Assembly (NCBI RefSeq): GCF_025398155.2
Contig: NZ_CP104562.2
Span: 434,001-498,000, forward strand
Reading direction: 5' to 3'
DNA: 64,000 bases
From: Roseateles amylovorans
GTDB taxonomy: Bacteria > Pseudomonadota > Gammaproteobacteria > Burkholderiales > Burkholderiaceae_C
The notes beneath the pieces were generated by a model that saw only the letters and a program-made list of their open reading frames with translations, was not told the DNA's origin and did not search any database. A program made the position numbers and the translations under genes. Below, piece by piece: positions 36,126 through 44,244 of this stretch (the stretch's first letter is position 1; each line of letters starts with the position of its first letter).

Positions 36126-37775
36126 ATGAGGAAGTCGGCAATCTTGCGTAGCGCGCGTCTGGCCGTGGTCGGCGCGATCAGTGTCCTGTTGCTGCAAGCC
36201 TGCGGTGGCGGCGGTGGCCCGGCCGGTGATCCGGTGGTGGGCAGTGGCAGTGGAAGTGGCAGCGGCGGTGGCGGCACGGGCAGTGGCGGCTCCGGTGGCA
36301 CGCCGGGCGCCTTGGGCGCCAGCAGCACCTATGCACAACGTTGCGCACCGGGCAACACCGAAGCCGCTTCCAATCTGCGCACCGGCAGCCTGTCGGTCGA
36401 GAAGAACTGGGTCCGCTCCTACATGGACGAGGCCTATCTCTGGCGCGACGAGGTGCCCACCGTCAGCGCGGATGCGGCCGCCTACAGCGGCAGCGATGTG
36501 GGCCTGGCGCTCTCGGCCTATTTCGATGCCTTGCTCACGCCGGCCACCACGGCCAGCGGCAAGCGCCGCGACCAGTTCAGCTTCACCATGAGCACCCGCG
36601 AGTGGAACGACCTGTCGGGTTCCGGTGTGGCGGTGGGTTACGGCATCGAATGGTCGCTGGCGTCCACCACGCCGCCGCGCAACATCCGCGTGGCCTATGT
36701 GGAGCCGGGCAGCGCGGCCGCCAACGCCGGGGTGCAGCGCGGTGACGTGTTGGTGAGTGCCGACGGCGCGACCGCCGATGTGGCGACCTCCGCGGGCGTG
36801 GACACGCTGAATGCGGCACTGTTCCCGTCGGTCAACGGCAGCAGCCACAGCTTCGTGCTGACGAGCAACATCGGCACCACCCGCAATGTGACGATGGTGT
36901 CCGCCTCGGTCACCAAGACCCCGGTGCTGCAGCGCCAGGTGCTGACGGCCGCAGACGGGGCGTCGGTGGGCTACATGGTCTTCAATGACCACATCGCGCC
37001 GGCCGAGGCCCAGCTCATTGCTGCGATCCAGGACTTCAAGAACCGCAATGTGACCGACCTGGTGCTGGACATGCGCTACAACGGTGGCGGCTACCTGTTC
37101 ATCGCCAGCGAACTGGCCTACATGATTGCCGGCGCCGGCCCGACCAGCGGCAAGACCTTCGAGCAGCTGCGCTACAACAGCCGCCGTTCGGCCGACACCA
37201 ACAGCAGCGACGCCCGCACCCCGTTCTACACCAGCTCCTGCGGACTCACCTCGTCCGGCACCTGTTCCCAGCAGGCGCCGCTGCCGACGCTGAACCTGCG
37301 CCGTGTCTTCGTGCTGGCGCAAAGCGGCACCTGCTCGGCCAGCGAGGCGCTGATCAACGGGCTGCGCGGGGTGGATGTCGAGGTGGTGCTGATCGGCGGC
37401 ACGACCTGCGGCAAGCCTTATGGCTTCACCGCCAAGGACAACTGCGGTTACAGCTACTTCCCGATCGAGTTCGTGGGCACCAACAACAAGGGCTTCGGCG
37501 AGTATGCCGACGGTTTCGTGCCCGGCGGCAGCGGCACGACCGGTGTGAAGGGTTGCGCGGTGCGTGACGACTTCACGCGTCAGCTCGGCGATCAGGGCGA
37601 GGGCATGCTGGCCGCCGCGCTGCAGTACCGCACGAGCAGCACCTGCCCGGCGCAGGCCGCCGACGCCGGCCCCGACGCCCGCGCTCAGGCCGCCTCGCTG
37701 AGCGGTGCGAGTGTGGAACTCAAGCTGCAGAAACTGGCTGCCCGCACCAACCGGATCGACGGCGGACGCCACTGA
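36126..37775 (+). CDS. S41-family serine protease, lipoprotein (copy 1)
   Basis: This is a 549-residue C-terminal-processing-type protease anchored as a lipoprotein: lipobox LLQAC with Cys26, then a Gly/Ser linker (27-60). A PDZ-like segment lies at about 165-260 (YVEPGSAAANAGVQRGDVLV). The S41 core contains LVLDMRYNGGGY (312-323), the nucleophile Ser404 in SGTCSASEALING and the general base Lys430 in GGTTCGKPYGF. Several Cys pairs suggest disulfides. The next gene is a diverged duplicate. Its probable role is periplasmic or surface protein turnover. Confidence 0.87.
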   Translation: MRKSAILRSARLAVVGAISVLLLQACGGGGGPAGDPVVGSGSGSGSGGGGTGSGGSGGTPGALGASSTYAQRCAPGNTEAASNLRTGSLSVEKNWVRSYMDEAYLWRDEVPTVSADAAAYSGSDVGLALSAYFDALLTPATTASGKRRDQFSFTMSTREWNDLSGSGVAVGYGIEWSLASTTPPRNIRVAYVEPGSAAANAGVQRGDVLVSADGATADVATSAGVDTLNAALFPSVNGSSHSFVLTSNIGTTRNVTMVSASVTKTPVLQRQVLTAADGASVGYMVFNDHIAPAEAQLIAAIQDFKNRNVTDLVLDMRYNGGGYLFIASELAYMIAGAGPTSGKTFEQLRYNSRRSADTNSSDARTPFYTSSCGLTSSGTCSQQAPLPTLNLRRVFVLAQSGTCSASEALINGLRGVDVEVVLIGGTTCGKPYGFTAKDNCGYSYFPIEFVGTNNKGFGEYADGFVPGGSGTTGVKGCAVRDDFTRQLGDQGEGMLAAALQYRTSSTCPAQAADAGPDARAQAASLSGASVELKLQKLAARTNRIDGGRH

Positions 37776-37817
37776 TCGACAGCACCGTTTCGGCCGACAC
37801 CGTACTCATGGCGTGAT

Positions 37818-37837
37818 GGCGCCCCCTTCGGGGTGCC
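37818..37837 (+). terminator. Weak hairpin between the two S41 genes
   Basis: GGCGCCCC-CTTC-GGGGTGCC forms an 8-bp stem with one G-T pair, but only CGTT follows, so termination would be partial at best. It sits in the 83 bases between the tandem protease genes. Confidence 0.4.
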
Positions 37838-37858
37838 CGTTCACTGCCAGGAGGCCTC

Positions 37859-39400
37859 ATGTCTTTCGCCGTGCCCCCCGTCCTGACAAGGGCGGCCGTG
37901 ACCTTGCTCATGGCCGCCCTTGGCGCTTGTGGCGGCAAATCCGACGACCACCGCAACAGTCCGCAGGCGGAAGCCGTGATCCTTCCCAGCGACATCTACG
38001 CAGACGCGTGCGCCGCGGACAACCCGGAGGCGCCTGCGGCACTCCGATCCGGTTCGCCCTTGCAGGAGCGGATGTGGCTGAGGGCGATGCTCAATGAGCG
38101 CTATCTCTGGCGCGGCGAGTTGCCGGTGCTGGACGCTACCGCCGCCCGCTACACCGGGCTGGACTATGAAACGGCGATGGACCGCTGGTTCGAGGACCTG
38201 GTGCACCCCGCTGGTTCCCAGGACAAATACAGCTTTCGCGAGACCACCCGCGAGGCCACCGCAGCCAGCCAGGGCGAGCGCGTGGGTGTCGGCATTGCGG
38301 CGTCGCAGGTGGCCGGATCACCCCGGCGCATGTGGGTGCTGACGGTCGATGCGGGCAGCCCGGCGGCGGCGGCGGGTGTCCAGCGCGGCGACGAGGTGGT
38401 CAGCGTCAACGGCATCACCCTTGCCACCGCCACCGAGGCGGAGATGCAGACCTTGGGCCGCCTGGCCCGGACGGCCGCCGTGGGCGAGACCGTCACCTGG
38501 GTGCTGCGCCGGGGTGAGGTCACCCGCGAGCTCCGGCTGACGAACCAGGTTCAGCATTCGCCGCCGGTGCCGCTGGCCAGGGTGCTGCCTGGTGGCAGCT
38601 CGGGTCCGGTGGGTTATCTGCTGTTCAGCGAGTTCACCCTGCCGGCGGAGGATGCCCTGGCTGCGGCGATGACGCAGTTCCAGACCAGCCAGGTGCGTGA
38701 CCTGGTCATCGACCTGCGCTACAACGGCGGCGGCTTGGGCTACATCGCCGCCCAACTGGCCTACATGGTCACGGGGCCGTCGACCGAGGGCAAGCTCTTC
38801 AATGCGGACCGGTTGAACGAACGACGCGTCGGCACCTCGTCGGAGCTGCCGTTCTTGCCGGTCTCCTGCCATCCGGGGCCGGACATGATCGGCTGCACCG
38901 ATCAGCGGCCCTTGCCCAGTCTGTCCCTGTCGCGGGTGTTCGTGCTCACCGGTCCGGGCACCTGCTCCGCCAGCGAATTGCTGATCAACGGGCTGCGCGG
39001 TGTCGATGTGGAGGTGATCCAGGTGGGCCAGACCACGTGTGGCAAGCCCTACGGCTTCGAAGCCGTGCCTCATTGCGGCTACACCACTCATGCCATCGAC
39101 CGACAGACGTCGAATGCCAAGGGTTTCGGGGATTACGCCGATGGGTTCGCTCCCGCGGCGCAGGGACCTGCGGGGCTGCCCGGCTGCGTGGTGCCGGATG
39201 ACCTGACCCATGCGCTGGGCGATCCGGCCGAGGGGTTGCTGGCCGCCGCCTTGCATTTCCGTGCCGAGGGCCAGTGTCCGGCGACGGCCACCGCGCTCTC
39301 GGTGCGCAGTGCCTCCGCGCAGCCGGAGGGCGCGGACAGGCCCTTGCTCAAGCCGCTGCGGCCGTCACAGGCGCTGCTGTTGAAGTCGCCTTCGCGGTAG
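37859..39400 (+). CDS. S41-family serine protease, lipoprotein (copy 2)
   Basis: This 513-residue paralogue of the preceding gene has a strong AGGAGG ribosome site. The lipobox LGAC places the lipid on Cys24. The same landmarks follow in the same order: MLNERYLWRGELPVLDA (copy 1 has MDEAYLWRDEVP), PDZ part VDAGSPAAAAGVQRGDEVV, LVIDLRYNGGGLGYIA, the nucleophile in GPGTCSASELLINGL and the base Lys in GQTTCGKPYGFE. The Gly/Ser linker of copy 1 is absent. The two genes form a tandem duplication with clear divergence, suggesting different substrates. Confidence 0.87.
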   Translation: MSFAVPPVLTRAAVTLLMAALGACGGKSDDHRNSPQAEAVILPSDIYADACAADNPEAPAALRSGSPLQERMWLRAMLNERYLWRGELPVLDATAARYTGLDYETAMDRWFEDLVHPAGSQDKYSFRETTREATAASQGERVGVGIAASQVAGSPRRMWVLTVDAGSPAAAAGVQRGDEVVSVNGITLATATEAEMQTLGRLARTAAVGETVTWVLRRGEVTRELRLTNQVQHSPPVPLARVLPGGSSGPVGYLLFSEFTLPAEDALAAAMTQFQTSQVRDLVIDLRYNGGGLGYIAAQLAYMVTGPSTEGKLFNADRLNERRVGTSSELPFLPVSCHPGPDMIGCTDQRPLPSLSLSRVFVLTGPGTCSASELLINGLRGVDVEVIQVGQTTCGKPYGFEAVPHCGYTTHAIDRQTSNAKGFGDYADGFAPAAQGPAGLPGCVVPDDLTHALGDPAEGLLAAALHFRAEGQCPATATALSVRSASAQPEGADRPLLKPLRPSQALLLKSPSR

Positions 39401-39527
39401 GAGGCGGTCCCGTCTTCCCGCGTTCCCCGATCCGCGTTCCCCGACCCGCGCCACCAGAACGCGGGCGGGGGAGGCGTGCGGAGAGGCTCGCATGGCCGTC
39501 CAGGCCGGCGAGCCTTGTGGTGCCGGT

Positions 39528-40145
39528 TCAGAGCTTGGGAATGCGGATCCGGCTGATCATCAGCGAGCCGGACACGGCGAACATCAGCACCAGCGGGTGC
39601 AACGTGAAGCCACCGAAACGCAGCGCGCCGCCCCACAGCGCGTCACCGATGGCGCCTTGGACAGCAGCGACCCACAGCACGATGACCAGCAGCAGCGAGG
39701 TCGGGATCGGTGTGCCCTCGAAGTACTTCACCTTGTCGCCGCCGGAGCTCAACTGCTCGGCGGTGATGTTGTAGCGCGCCAGACGCGACACGCCTGCGGC
39801 GACGAAGAAGCCCAGGATGATCCGGTCCCACAGCCCCTGCATGCCGCAGCCGTAGGCGATGACCGCCGGGGCGACGCCGAAGGAGATGATGTCGGCCAGC
39901 GAATCCAGCTCGCGGCCCATGGCCGAGCTCTTCTGACGCCAGCGGGCGATGCGGCCGTCCAGCACATCGAAGACCAGCGCGGCGGGAATCAGCGCGCAGG
40001 CGTAATACAGATGCAGCAACTCGCGGTTCTGCAGATAGGTCATCACCGAGAACAGCGCGCCAATCCCGCAGAAGGCGTTGCCCAGGGTGAACCAATCGGC
40101 GAGGTGGAACTCGCGGATCATCGAAAAAGGCTTGGGTCGGTTCAT
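39528..40145 (-). CDS. pssA: CDP-diacylglycerol-serine O-phosphatidyltransferase
   Basis: This membrane enzyme makes phosphatidylserine from CDP-diacylglycerol and serine, the committed step to phosphatidylethanolamine. The CDP-alcohol phosphotransferase signature is complete in FDVLDGRIARWR and GRELDSLAD (the D-G-x2-A-R-x8-G-x3-D-x3-D pattern). About six hydrophobic spans are present. The start at 40145 (MNRPKPFSMIREF) fits the family; the frame extends 13 codons upstream. Confidence 0.88.
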   Translation of the reverse strand: MNRPKPFSMIREFHLADWFTLGNAFCGIGALFSVMTYLQNRELLHLYYACALIPAALVFDVLDGRIARWRQKSSAMGRELDSLADIISFGVAPAVIAYGCGMQGLWDRIILGFFVAAGVSRLARYNITAEQLSSGGDKVKYFEGTPIPTSLLLVIVLWVAAVQGAIGDALWGGALRFGGFTLHPLVLMFAVSGSLMISRIRIPKL

Positions 40146-40416
40146 GGCCGGGAGCATAAGCGATGGTCTCGACCGTGTCGGCAAAGGCCGCGCCTGGGGT
40201 GGCGGCGGCTGAGGACGTCTTGGCTCGCACCGGCCTGACGCGGCCTCAATCTGCCCCCATCGGCTCCCATCGGCCTGGCGCGCCTAACGCGCTAACGCGC
40301 CTAACGCACCTGACGCGGCGTAATGCGGCGCGGCGTGGCGCGGCCTGATTCAGCCCAACGCGTCTTCACGCGATGACCCCGGCACAAGGCGCGTCTGGCC
40401 GGCCCCATCCACTCGG
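40146..40416. other. Intergenic region with short GC-rich repeats
   Basis: There is no supported gene. A degenerate tract around 40280-40345 repeats CGCCTAACGC, GCTAACGCGC, CCTAACGCAC and TGACGCGGCG, resembling slipped-strand expansion. Confidence 0.5.
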
Positions 40417-41640
40417 TCAGTGAGGCTGGTGATCCGCATCCGCGGTCAGTACGGGCGGTTGCGTGGGGGGCGCGGTGGGGGCGGCCGGCGCGTCCGGCGT
40501 CTGCGGGGACTCGGTCAGCCGCGCCCAGCCTTTTCGCACCAGATGGCGCGCCAGCAGCGGCAGCGGCATGCGCAGCCAGTGCGAGCGCACATAGAGCGCC
40601 AGCGCGGCGAGGTCGTGGCCGGGGAGTCGGCAGCTCTCATGCGCCGGTCGCAGGGCGCGGCGGTAGCAGGCGTCCAGCACCCTTTGGCGCCAGGTGGAAG
40701 GTGTCGGGAGCTGCTCGAGCAGCGCGTCGGGGAAGGGCGTGTCCAGCCATCGACGGGTGTAGCGCAGCGCCAGGGCGAGGGGCCGATTCAGGCCGATGTG
40801 GGCGGAGCGCGCCAGCAGCCGGGTCCAGAAACCGTCGATCGCGCCGAACTCGCGCAGCAGCGCATCCAGGTCGAACAGGTCGCGCAGGCCGTTGGGCAGC
40901 TCGCCTTCGTGGAACAGATGGGCGGCGCTGTGCAGCAGCATGTCCTCCGGCGGCAGCACGAACACGCCGGGCCGGCCGGGCAGTTCGCGGGGCGCGTCGA
41001 ACAGCGCGCGGCTGTTGAGCGGGGTGCGGGCGGTCGGCGGCAGCAGGGTGTGATGCAGGTCCAGCGAGGTGCCGCGGCGCTTGTGGTGCAGCGGTGGCAG
41101 CTCGTGCATCCATTGGCGGTAGTAGCGCTGGTCGTAACGGTCCAGGTCGTCGAAGGCCCAGCCCTGCACCAGCAGCGTGGTTTCGGCGCGGGCCAGTTGG
41201 TCGGGCGGCAGCAGGAGGTCGATGTCGCTGAACATCCGGCCCGGCGCCGGTGAATGGCCGCCCAGGGCGTAGGCGGCGCCCTTGAGCAGGATCAGCGGCC
41301 CCGGCAGATCGGCCAGTGTCTCGCGCAGCAGGTCCACCTCCCGGCCCAGCATCTGGGCTTGTCGCCTCGACAGCAGCAAGGCGGCGCGCAGGTGGGGCTG
41401 TACCGGCGCGGGCAACTGGTCCAGCCATCCGCCGTCCGCCATCTGGCGCGCCAAGCGGCCCGCCAGATTGGCGCGCCGGGCCTGGCGCAGCAGCAGGTCC
41501 CAGGCGGCCGGGGAGAGGTCCACCGCGGCCGCCGGGTTCAACAGCACGCGCACCAGCAGCGGCCGCTCGGCGCTGTCCTGGGCCATGTCGTCGACCCTGT
41601 CGCGGGGCGTCGCCGGCGGGGTGCGGGAAGGGCCGCTCAT
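40417..41640 (-). CDS. Nucleotidyltransferase-family protein (PF14907 type)
   Basis: This 407-residue protein has a nucleotidyltransferase core: LILLKGAAYALGG (117-129), then the metal-binding SDIDLLLP (138-145, Asp139 and Asp141). A helical region follows with MLLHSAAHLFHEGELPNGLRDLFDLDALL, typical of the uncharacterised NTP_transf_5 family. Its start overlaps the stop of the HprK-related kinase gene by four bases (ATGA). It is the third part of the HPr-rel-A type cluster; the substrate is unknown. A Pro/Thr/Ala-rich tail ends the protein. Confidence 0.82.
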   Translation of the reverse strand: MSGPSRTPPATPRDRVDDMAQDSAERPLLVRVLLNPAAAVDLSPAAWDLLLRQARRANLAGRLARQMADGGWLDQLPAPVQPHLRAALLLSRRQAQMLGREVDLLRETLADLPGPLILLKGAAYALGGHSPAPGRMFSDIDLLLPPDQLARAETTLLVQGWAFDDLDRYDQRYYRQWMHELPPLHHKRRGTSLDLHHTLLPPTARTPLNSRALFDAPRELPGRPGVFVLPPEDMLLHSAAHLFHEGELPNGLRDLFDLDALLREFGAIDGFWTRLLARSAHIGLNRPLALALRYTRRWLDTPFPDALLEQLPTPSTWRQRVLDACYRRALRPAHESCRLPGHDLAALALYVRSHWLRMPLPLLARHLVRKGWARLTESPQTPDAPAAPTAPPTQPPVLTADADHQPH

Positions 41641-42551
41641 GGCTGCGCCTCGGTCAGCGACTCGAAGTGAGCCACGGCTTCATCCAGCCGGCTGTATTCG
41701 AACTGGAAGCACTGGCAGTCGTTGACCAAGCGGCCCAGGGCCTGGAAGCCGGCCTGGCCGTGCAGGTCGTAGTTGAAGGACTGTTCGGCCAGGTCCATGA
41801 AGGCGCGGGCGCGTTCGATCGGTGTGAGCCGGGTCGGGGCGTCGGCGCGCCACGCGGGCAGCACCACCCAGGCGGGTTGGGCCGGTTCGTGCCGGCGGGC
41901 GATGGCCTCGTCCGGCGCGCGCACCAGGGCCACGGTGCCCTTGCTGGTGTTGGGCATCGAGGCACTGAACAGCGCCTGCGGCGCGAAGGCGCGCATCAGC
42001 GGGATGGACGCGTTCTTCAGGTTGATCGGGCGGGCCATGCCGTGGACCCGGCCGGTGTCGAGGTCCAGCAGTCCCAGTTCGTCGGAGAGCAGCCGCCAGC
42101 CCCGGTGCGCCAGGGCCGCACACAAGGTGCTCTTGCCGGAGCCGGGCGGCGCGGGCATGAGCAGCGCGCGGCCGTCGCGTTCCAGCACGGCGGCATGGAT
42201 CAGCAGGAACTGATGGGCATGCGCGGCGATGCACCAGTTGATGCCCCACTCCAGCATCGCCAGCGCCTGGGCGGCCGGCAGCGGGGTGAAGGAGCGCTGG
42301 CCATCGAACCAGAACTCGGCCTTGCCTTGCCAGCGGCTGAGCCAGTGCGAGCTGCGCAGCACGGCGACATGGAAGTCGACGAACTCACCCGGCTCCAGCA
42401 GGTCGAAGTCGCGGTACATGGCGGCGATGTCGTCGGCCAGGTGCGGCAGGTCGGACCGCACCCGCACGGTGAAGGGCGACAGGCGAAGCGCCACGCCGTC
42501 ACGGCGCAGGCGCTGACGAAGCTCGCCGCGCTCGACCTGACCGACTCTCAA
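41637..42551 (-). CDS. HprK-related kinase A
   Basis: This 304-residue protein resembles the C-terminal catalytic domain of HPr kinase/phosphorylase. The P-loop APPGSGKSTL lies at 134-143, preceded by LLIHAAVLERDGRALLMPA; LLSDELGLLDLDTG (154-167) and ARPINLKN (173-180) follow. It belongs to the HprK-rel-A group defined with a PqqD-like chaperone and a nucleotidyltransferase, exactly the genes on either side. It overlaps both neighbours by four bases. It may phosphorylate a small peptide or protein partner rather than HPr; this is inference from the family name and context. Confidence 0.85.
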   Translation of the reverse strand: MRVGQVERGELRQRLRRDGVALRLSPFTVRVRSDLPHLADDIAAMYRDFDLLEPGEFVDFHVAVLRSSHWLSRWQGKAEFWFDGQRSFTPLPAAQALAMLEWGINWCIAAHAHQFLLIHAAVLERDGRALLMPAPPGSGKSTLCAALAHRGWRLLSDELGLLDLDTGRVHGMARPINLKNASIPLMRAFAPQALFSASMPNTSKGTVALVRAPDEAIARRHEPAQPAWVVLPAWRADAPTRLTPIERARAFMDLAEQSFNYDLHGQAGFQALGRLVNDCQCFQFEYSRLDEAVAHFESLTEAQP

Positions 42552-42841
42552 GCCCGCGGCTCCTCCGCCAGCAGACGGATGTCGATGAGGCGGTTCAGAT
42601 GCAGGTCCAGCAGATCGTCCAGGGCGTCGGGCGTGGGCGGCTGGTCCCAGTCGATGTCATGCGCCAGGCGATGCCGCAGTTGATCGCGGTCCAGCGGCTC
42701 GGCGGCCAGCCATTCGGCCAGTTGGGCGCCGAGCGCAGCGATCAGGTGGGTGTCGCCGCCGACCGGGTCGAAAAAGACAGCGTGCTGTTCGCCCTCCCAG
42801 GCCAACAGCACGTCATGGAGTCGATGGCGGCAGCGCCACAC
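42548..42841 (-). CDS. HPr-rel-A system PqqD-family chaperone
   Basis: This 97-residue protein is read from a GTG at 42841 and has PqqD features: AVFFDPVGGDTHLIAALGAQL followed by a helical DLHLNRLIDI. PqqD proteins bind a substrate peptide and hand it to a modifying enzyme. Here the co-translated kinase gene (4-bp overlap) is the likely client. The ribosome site is poor, and the gene probably relies on translation of the Tat-protein gene ending 13 bases before. Confidence 0.75.
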   Translation of the reverse strand: MWRCRHRLHDVLLAWEGEQHAVFFDPVGGDTHLIAALGAQLAEWLAAEPLDRDQLRHRLAHDIDWDQPPTPDALDDLLDLHLNRLIDIRLLAEEPRA

Positions 42842-42854
42842 GTCGCGGGGCGTG

Positions 42855-43520
42855 TCAGGCCCGCACGAGGTAGTTCTCTGAGAGATAGCGGCGGATTTCC
42901 GCTTCGGTCCAGGGGCTGCCGGTGGAATTGCTGGGCCGGAAGGCGTTCGGGCCTTGGGAGGCCATCGTCAACAGCATGTCCTGACCGTTGGACAGCACGC
43001 ATTCCGCCACGCGATGGCCGGCGAACAGGGTGTTGAGCCGCGCCACCAGCATCATCGAGCCCCAACCGCCGGGATCGGTCTTCAGCAGTTGGTAGACGTT
43101 GGTGTTGGAGGCCACGTTCTTGAGCGTGCCGGGGTAGAGCTTGTCGACCGTCAGCTTGTTCTGCGCATGGGTGACGGACTTGCCGGAGTACCAGCGCGCG
43201 ACCACATAGGCCCACGGGGCGGTACTCGAGACCTGCGAGCGGATGCTGTTGCTGGCCCAGTTGCTGATGGTCCAGCATTCGGTGTTGTTCAGCACGGCGG
43301 CTTCCGCACGGGCCTGCACGCTGGCGCCGCCATTGCGCAGGACGGCCGAGCCCCAGGCCGAGGTGGTGTTGCAATGCCAGGCCATCACCGGCCGGCTGGC
43401 CAGCGTCAGTCCCACCGGCACCACCCCCGCCTGAATGAACCGGCGACGTCGCTGCGATACCACGGCGCCGACTTGCGGGGTCGGCTCGGACGGCTGTTGG
43501 GTTTCGCTGCGGTGGTCCAT
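42855..43520 (-). CDS. Tat-exported protein of the HPr-rel-A cluster
   Basis: This 221-residue protein of unknown family has a twin-arginine signal (QRRRRFIQAGVVPVGLTLA, cut near VMA). The mature part begins WHCNTTSAWGSAVLRNG and is Ser/Asn/Trp-rich, with HNH- or enzyme-like motifs absent. The C-terminus TEAEIRRYLSENYLVRA is helical. It is the first gene of a tight run of four, so it is the best candidate for the product or target modified by the PqqD/HprK-like/nucleotidyltransferase proteins, or for a separate structural component. Confidence 0.65.
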   Translation of the reverse strand: MDHRSETQQPSEPTPQVGAVVSQRRRRFIQAGVVPVGLTLASRPVMAWHCNTTSAWGSAVLRNGGASVQARAEAAVLNNTECWTISNWASNSIRSQVSSTAPWAYVVARWYSGKSVTHAQNKLTVDKLYPGTLKNVASNTNVYQLLKTDPGGWGSMMLVARLNTLFAGHRVAECVLSNGQDMLLTMASQGPNAFRPSNSTGSPWTEAEIRRYLSENYLVRA

Positions 43521-43695
43521 AAACTCAGCTTTCGTGATGCACGGGCCCCAGAAAGGGGCGGACGCTCAAGCCGATCGGATGAGATCCGACCTGCGATGGG
43601 AGTGTTTCATACCGGGCCGTTGCCGACCAGCGCCATGCCCCCCTTGAACGGGTGGCGTACGGCATCCTTTCATCAGAGGATAAGTTTGCGCTTGC

Positions 43696-44181
43696 TCACA
43701 CTTTGTCTTCGATGGATACGTCATTCAGCTGCGCGTTCAACCAGCCCAGCGCGTCCTCCAGGTTGAGGAAGACCTGGAAGCGGCGTCCATGTTTGCGGTA
43801 CAGGGCGTGGTAGAGCGGCAGCATGAGCGCCCGCCCCTCCACGTCGGCCCCCACCACATAGGCCACCGCGACCGGCGGCGCCCGGTGCTGGGCAATCTCG
43901 CCCAGGAAACGATCGAGCTCCTGCATCGCGTCGGGCGAGGCGATCATGCTGACGCTCAGTTCCGCCAGGTCGATGAAGCGCGCCGGTGGGGGATCCACCG
44001 TCAGCAGGTCGTCCATGGCGCGGCCCAGGCCAAGCACGGCTTCCCGATTGAACGGGCCCTCGGCCCGGGATCTCACCATCGCGCCTTCGCGCCACACCTC
44101 GATTCGCCCGTGCGGCCGGAACGGCCCATCCACAAAGGCTTGAATATCGCGTTTCACCACGGAATCCGGTCCCCACATCAT
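43696..44181 (-). CDS. STAS/SpoIIAA-like protein
   Basis: This 161-residue soluble protein has alternating strands and helices: IEVWREGAMVRSRAEGPFN, ARFIDLAELSVSMIAS, PVAVAYVVGADVEGRALML, RFQVFLNLEDALGWLNAQL. The pattern resembles the STAS or SpoIIAA-like family used in regulation, but no phosphorylatable Ser in a clear motif could be fixed. It lies 63 bases downstream of the ABC exporter gene in the same direction. Confidence 0.55.
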   Translation of the reverse strand: MMWGPDSVVKRDIQAFVDGPFRPHGRIEVWREGAMVRSRAEGPFNREAVLGLGRAMDDLLTVDPPPARFIDLAELSVSMIASPDAMQELDRFLGEIAQHRAPPVAVAYVVGADVEGRALMLPLYHALYRKHGRRFQVFLNLEDALGWLNAQLNDVSIEDKV

Positions 44182-44244
44182 TTGGGGCGCATCTTCGGCC
44201 CCCGGCGCCGAGGTGCCAAGGGTGCCGGGGCGTGGTGGCGGTAC

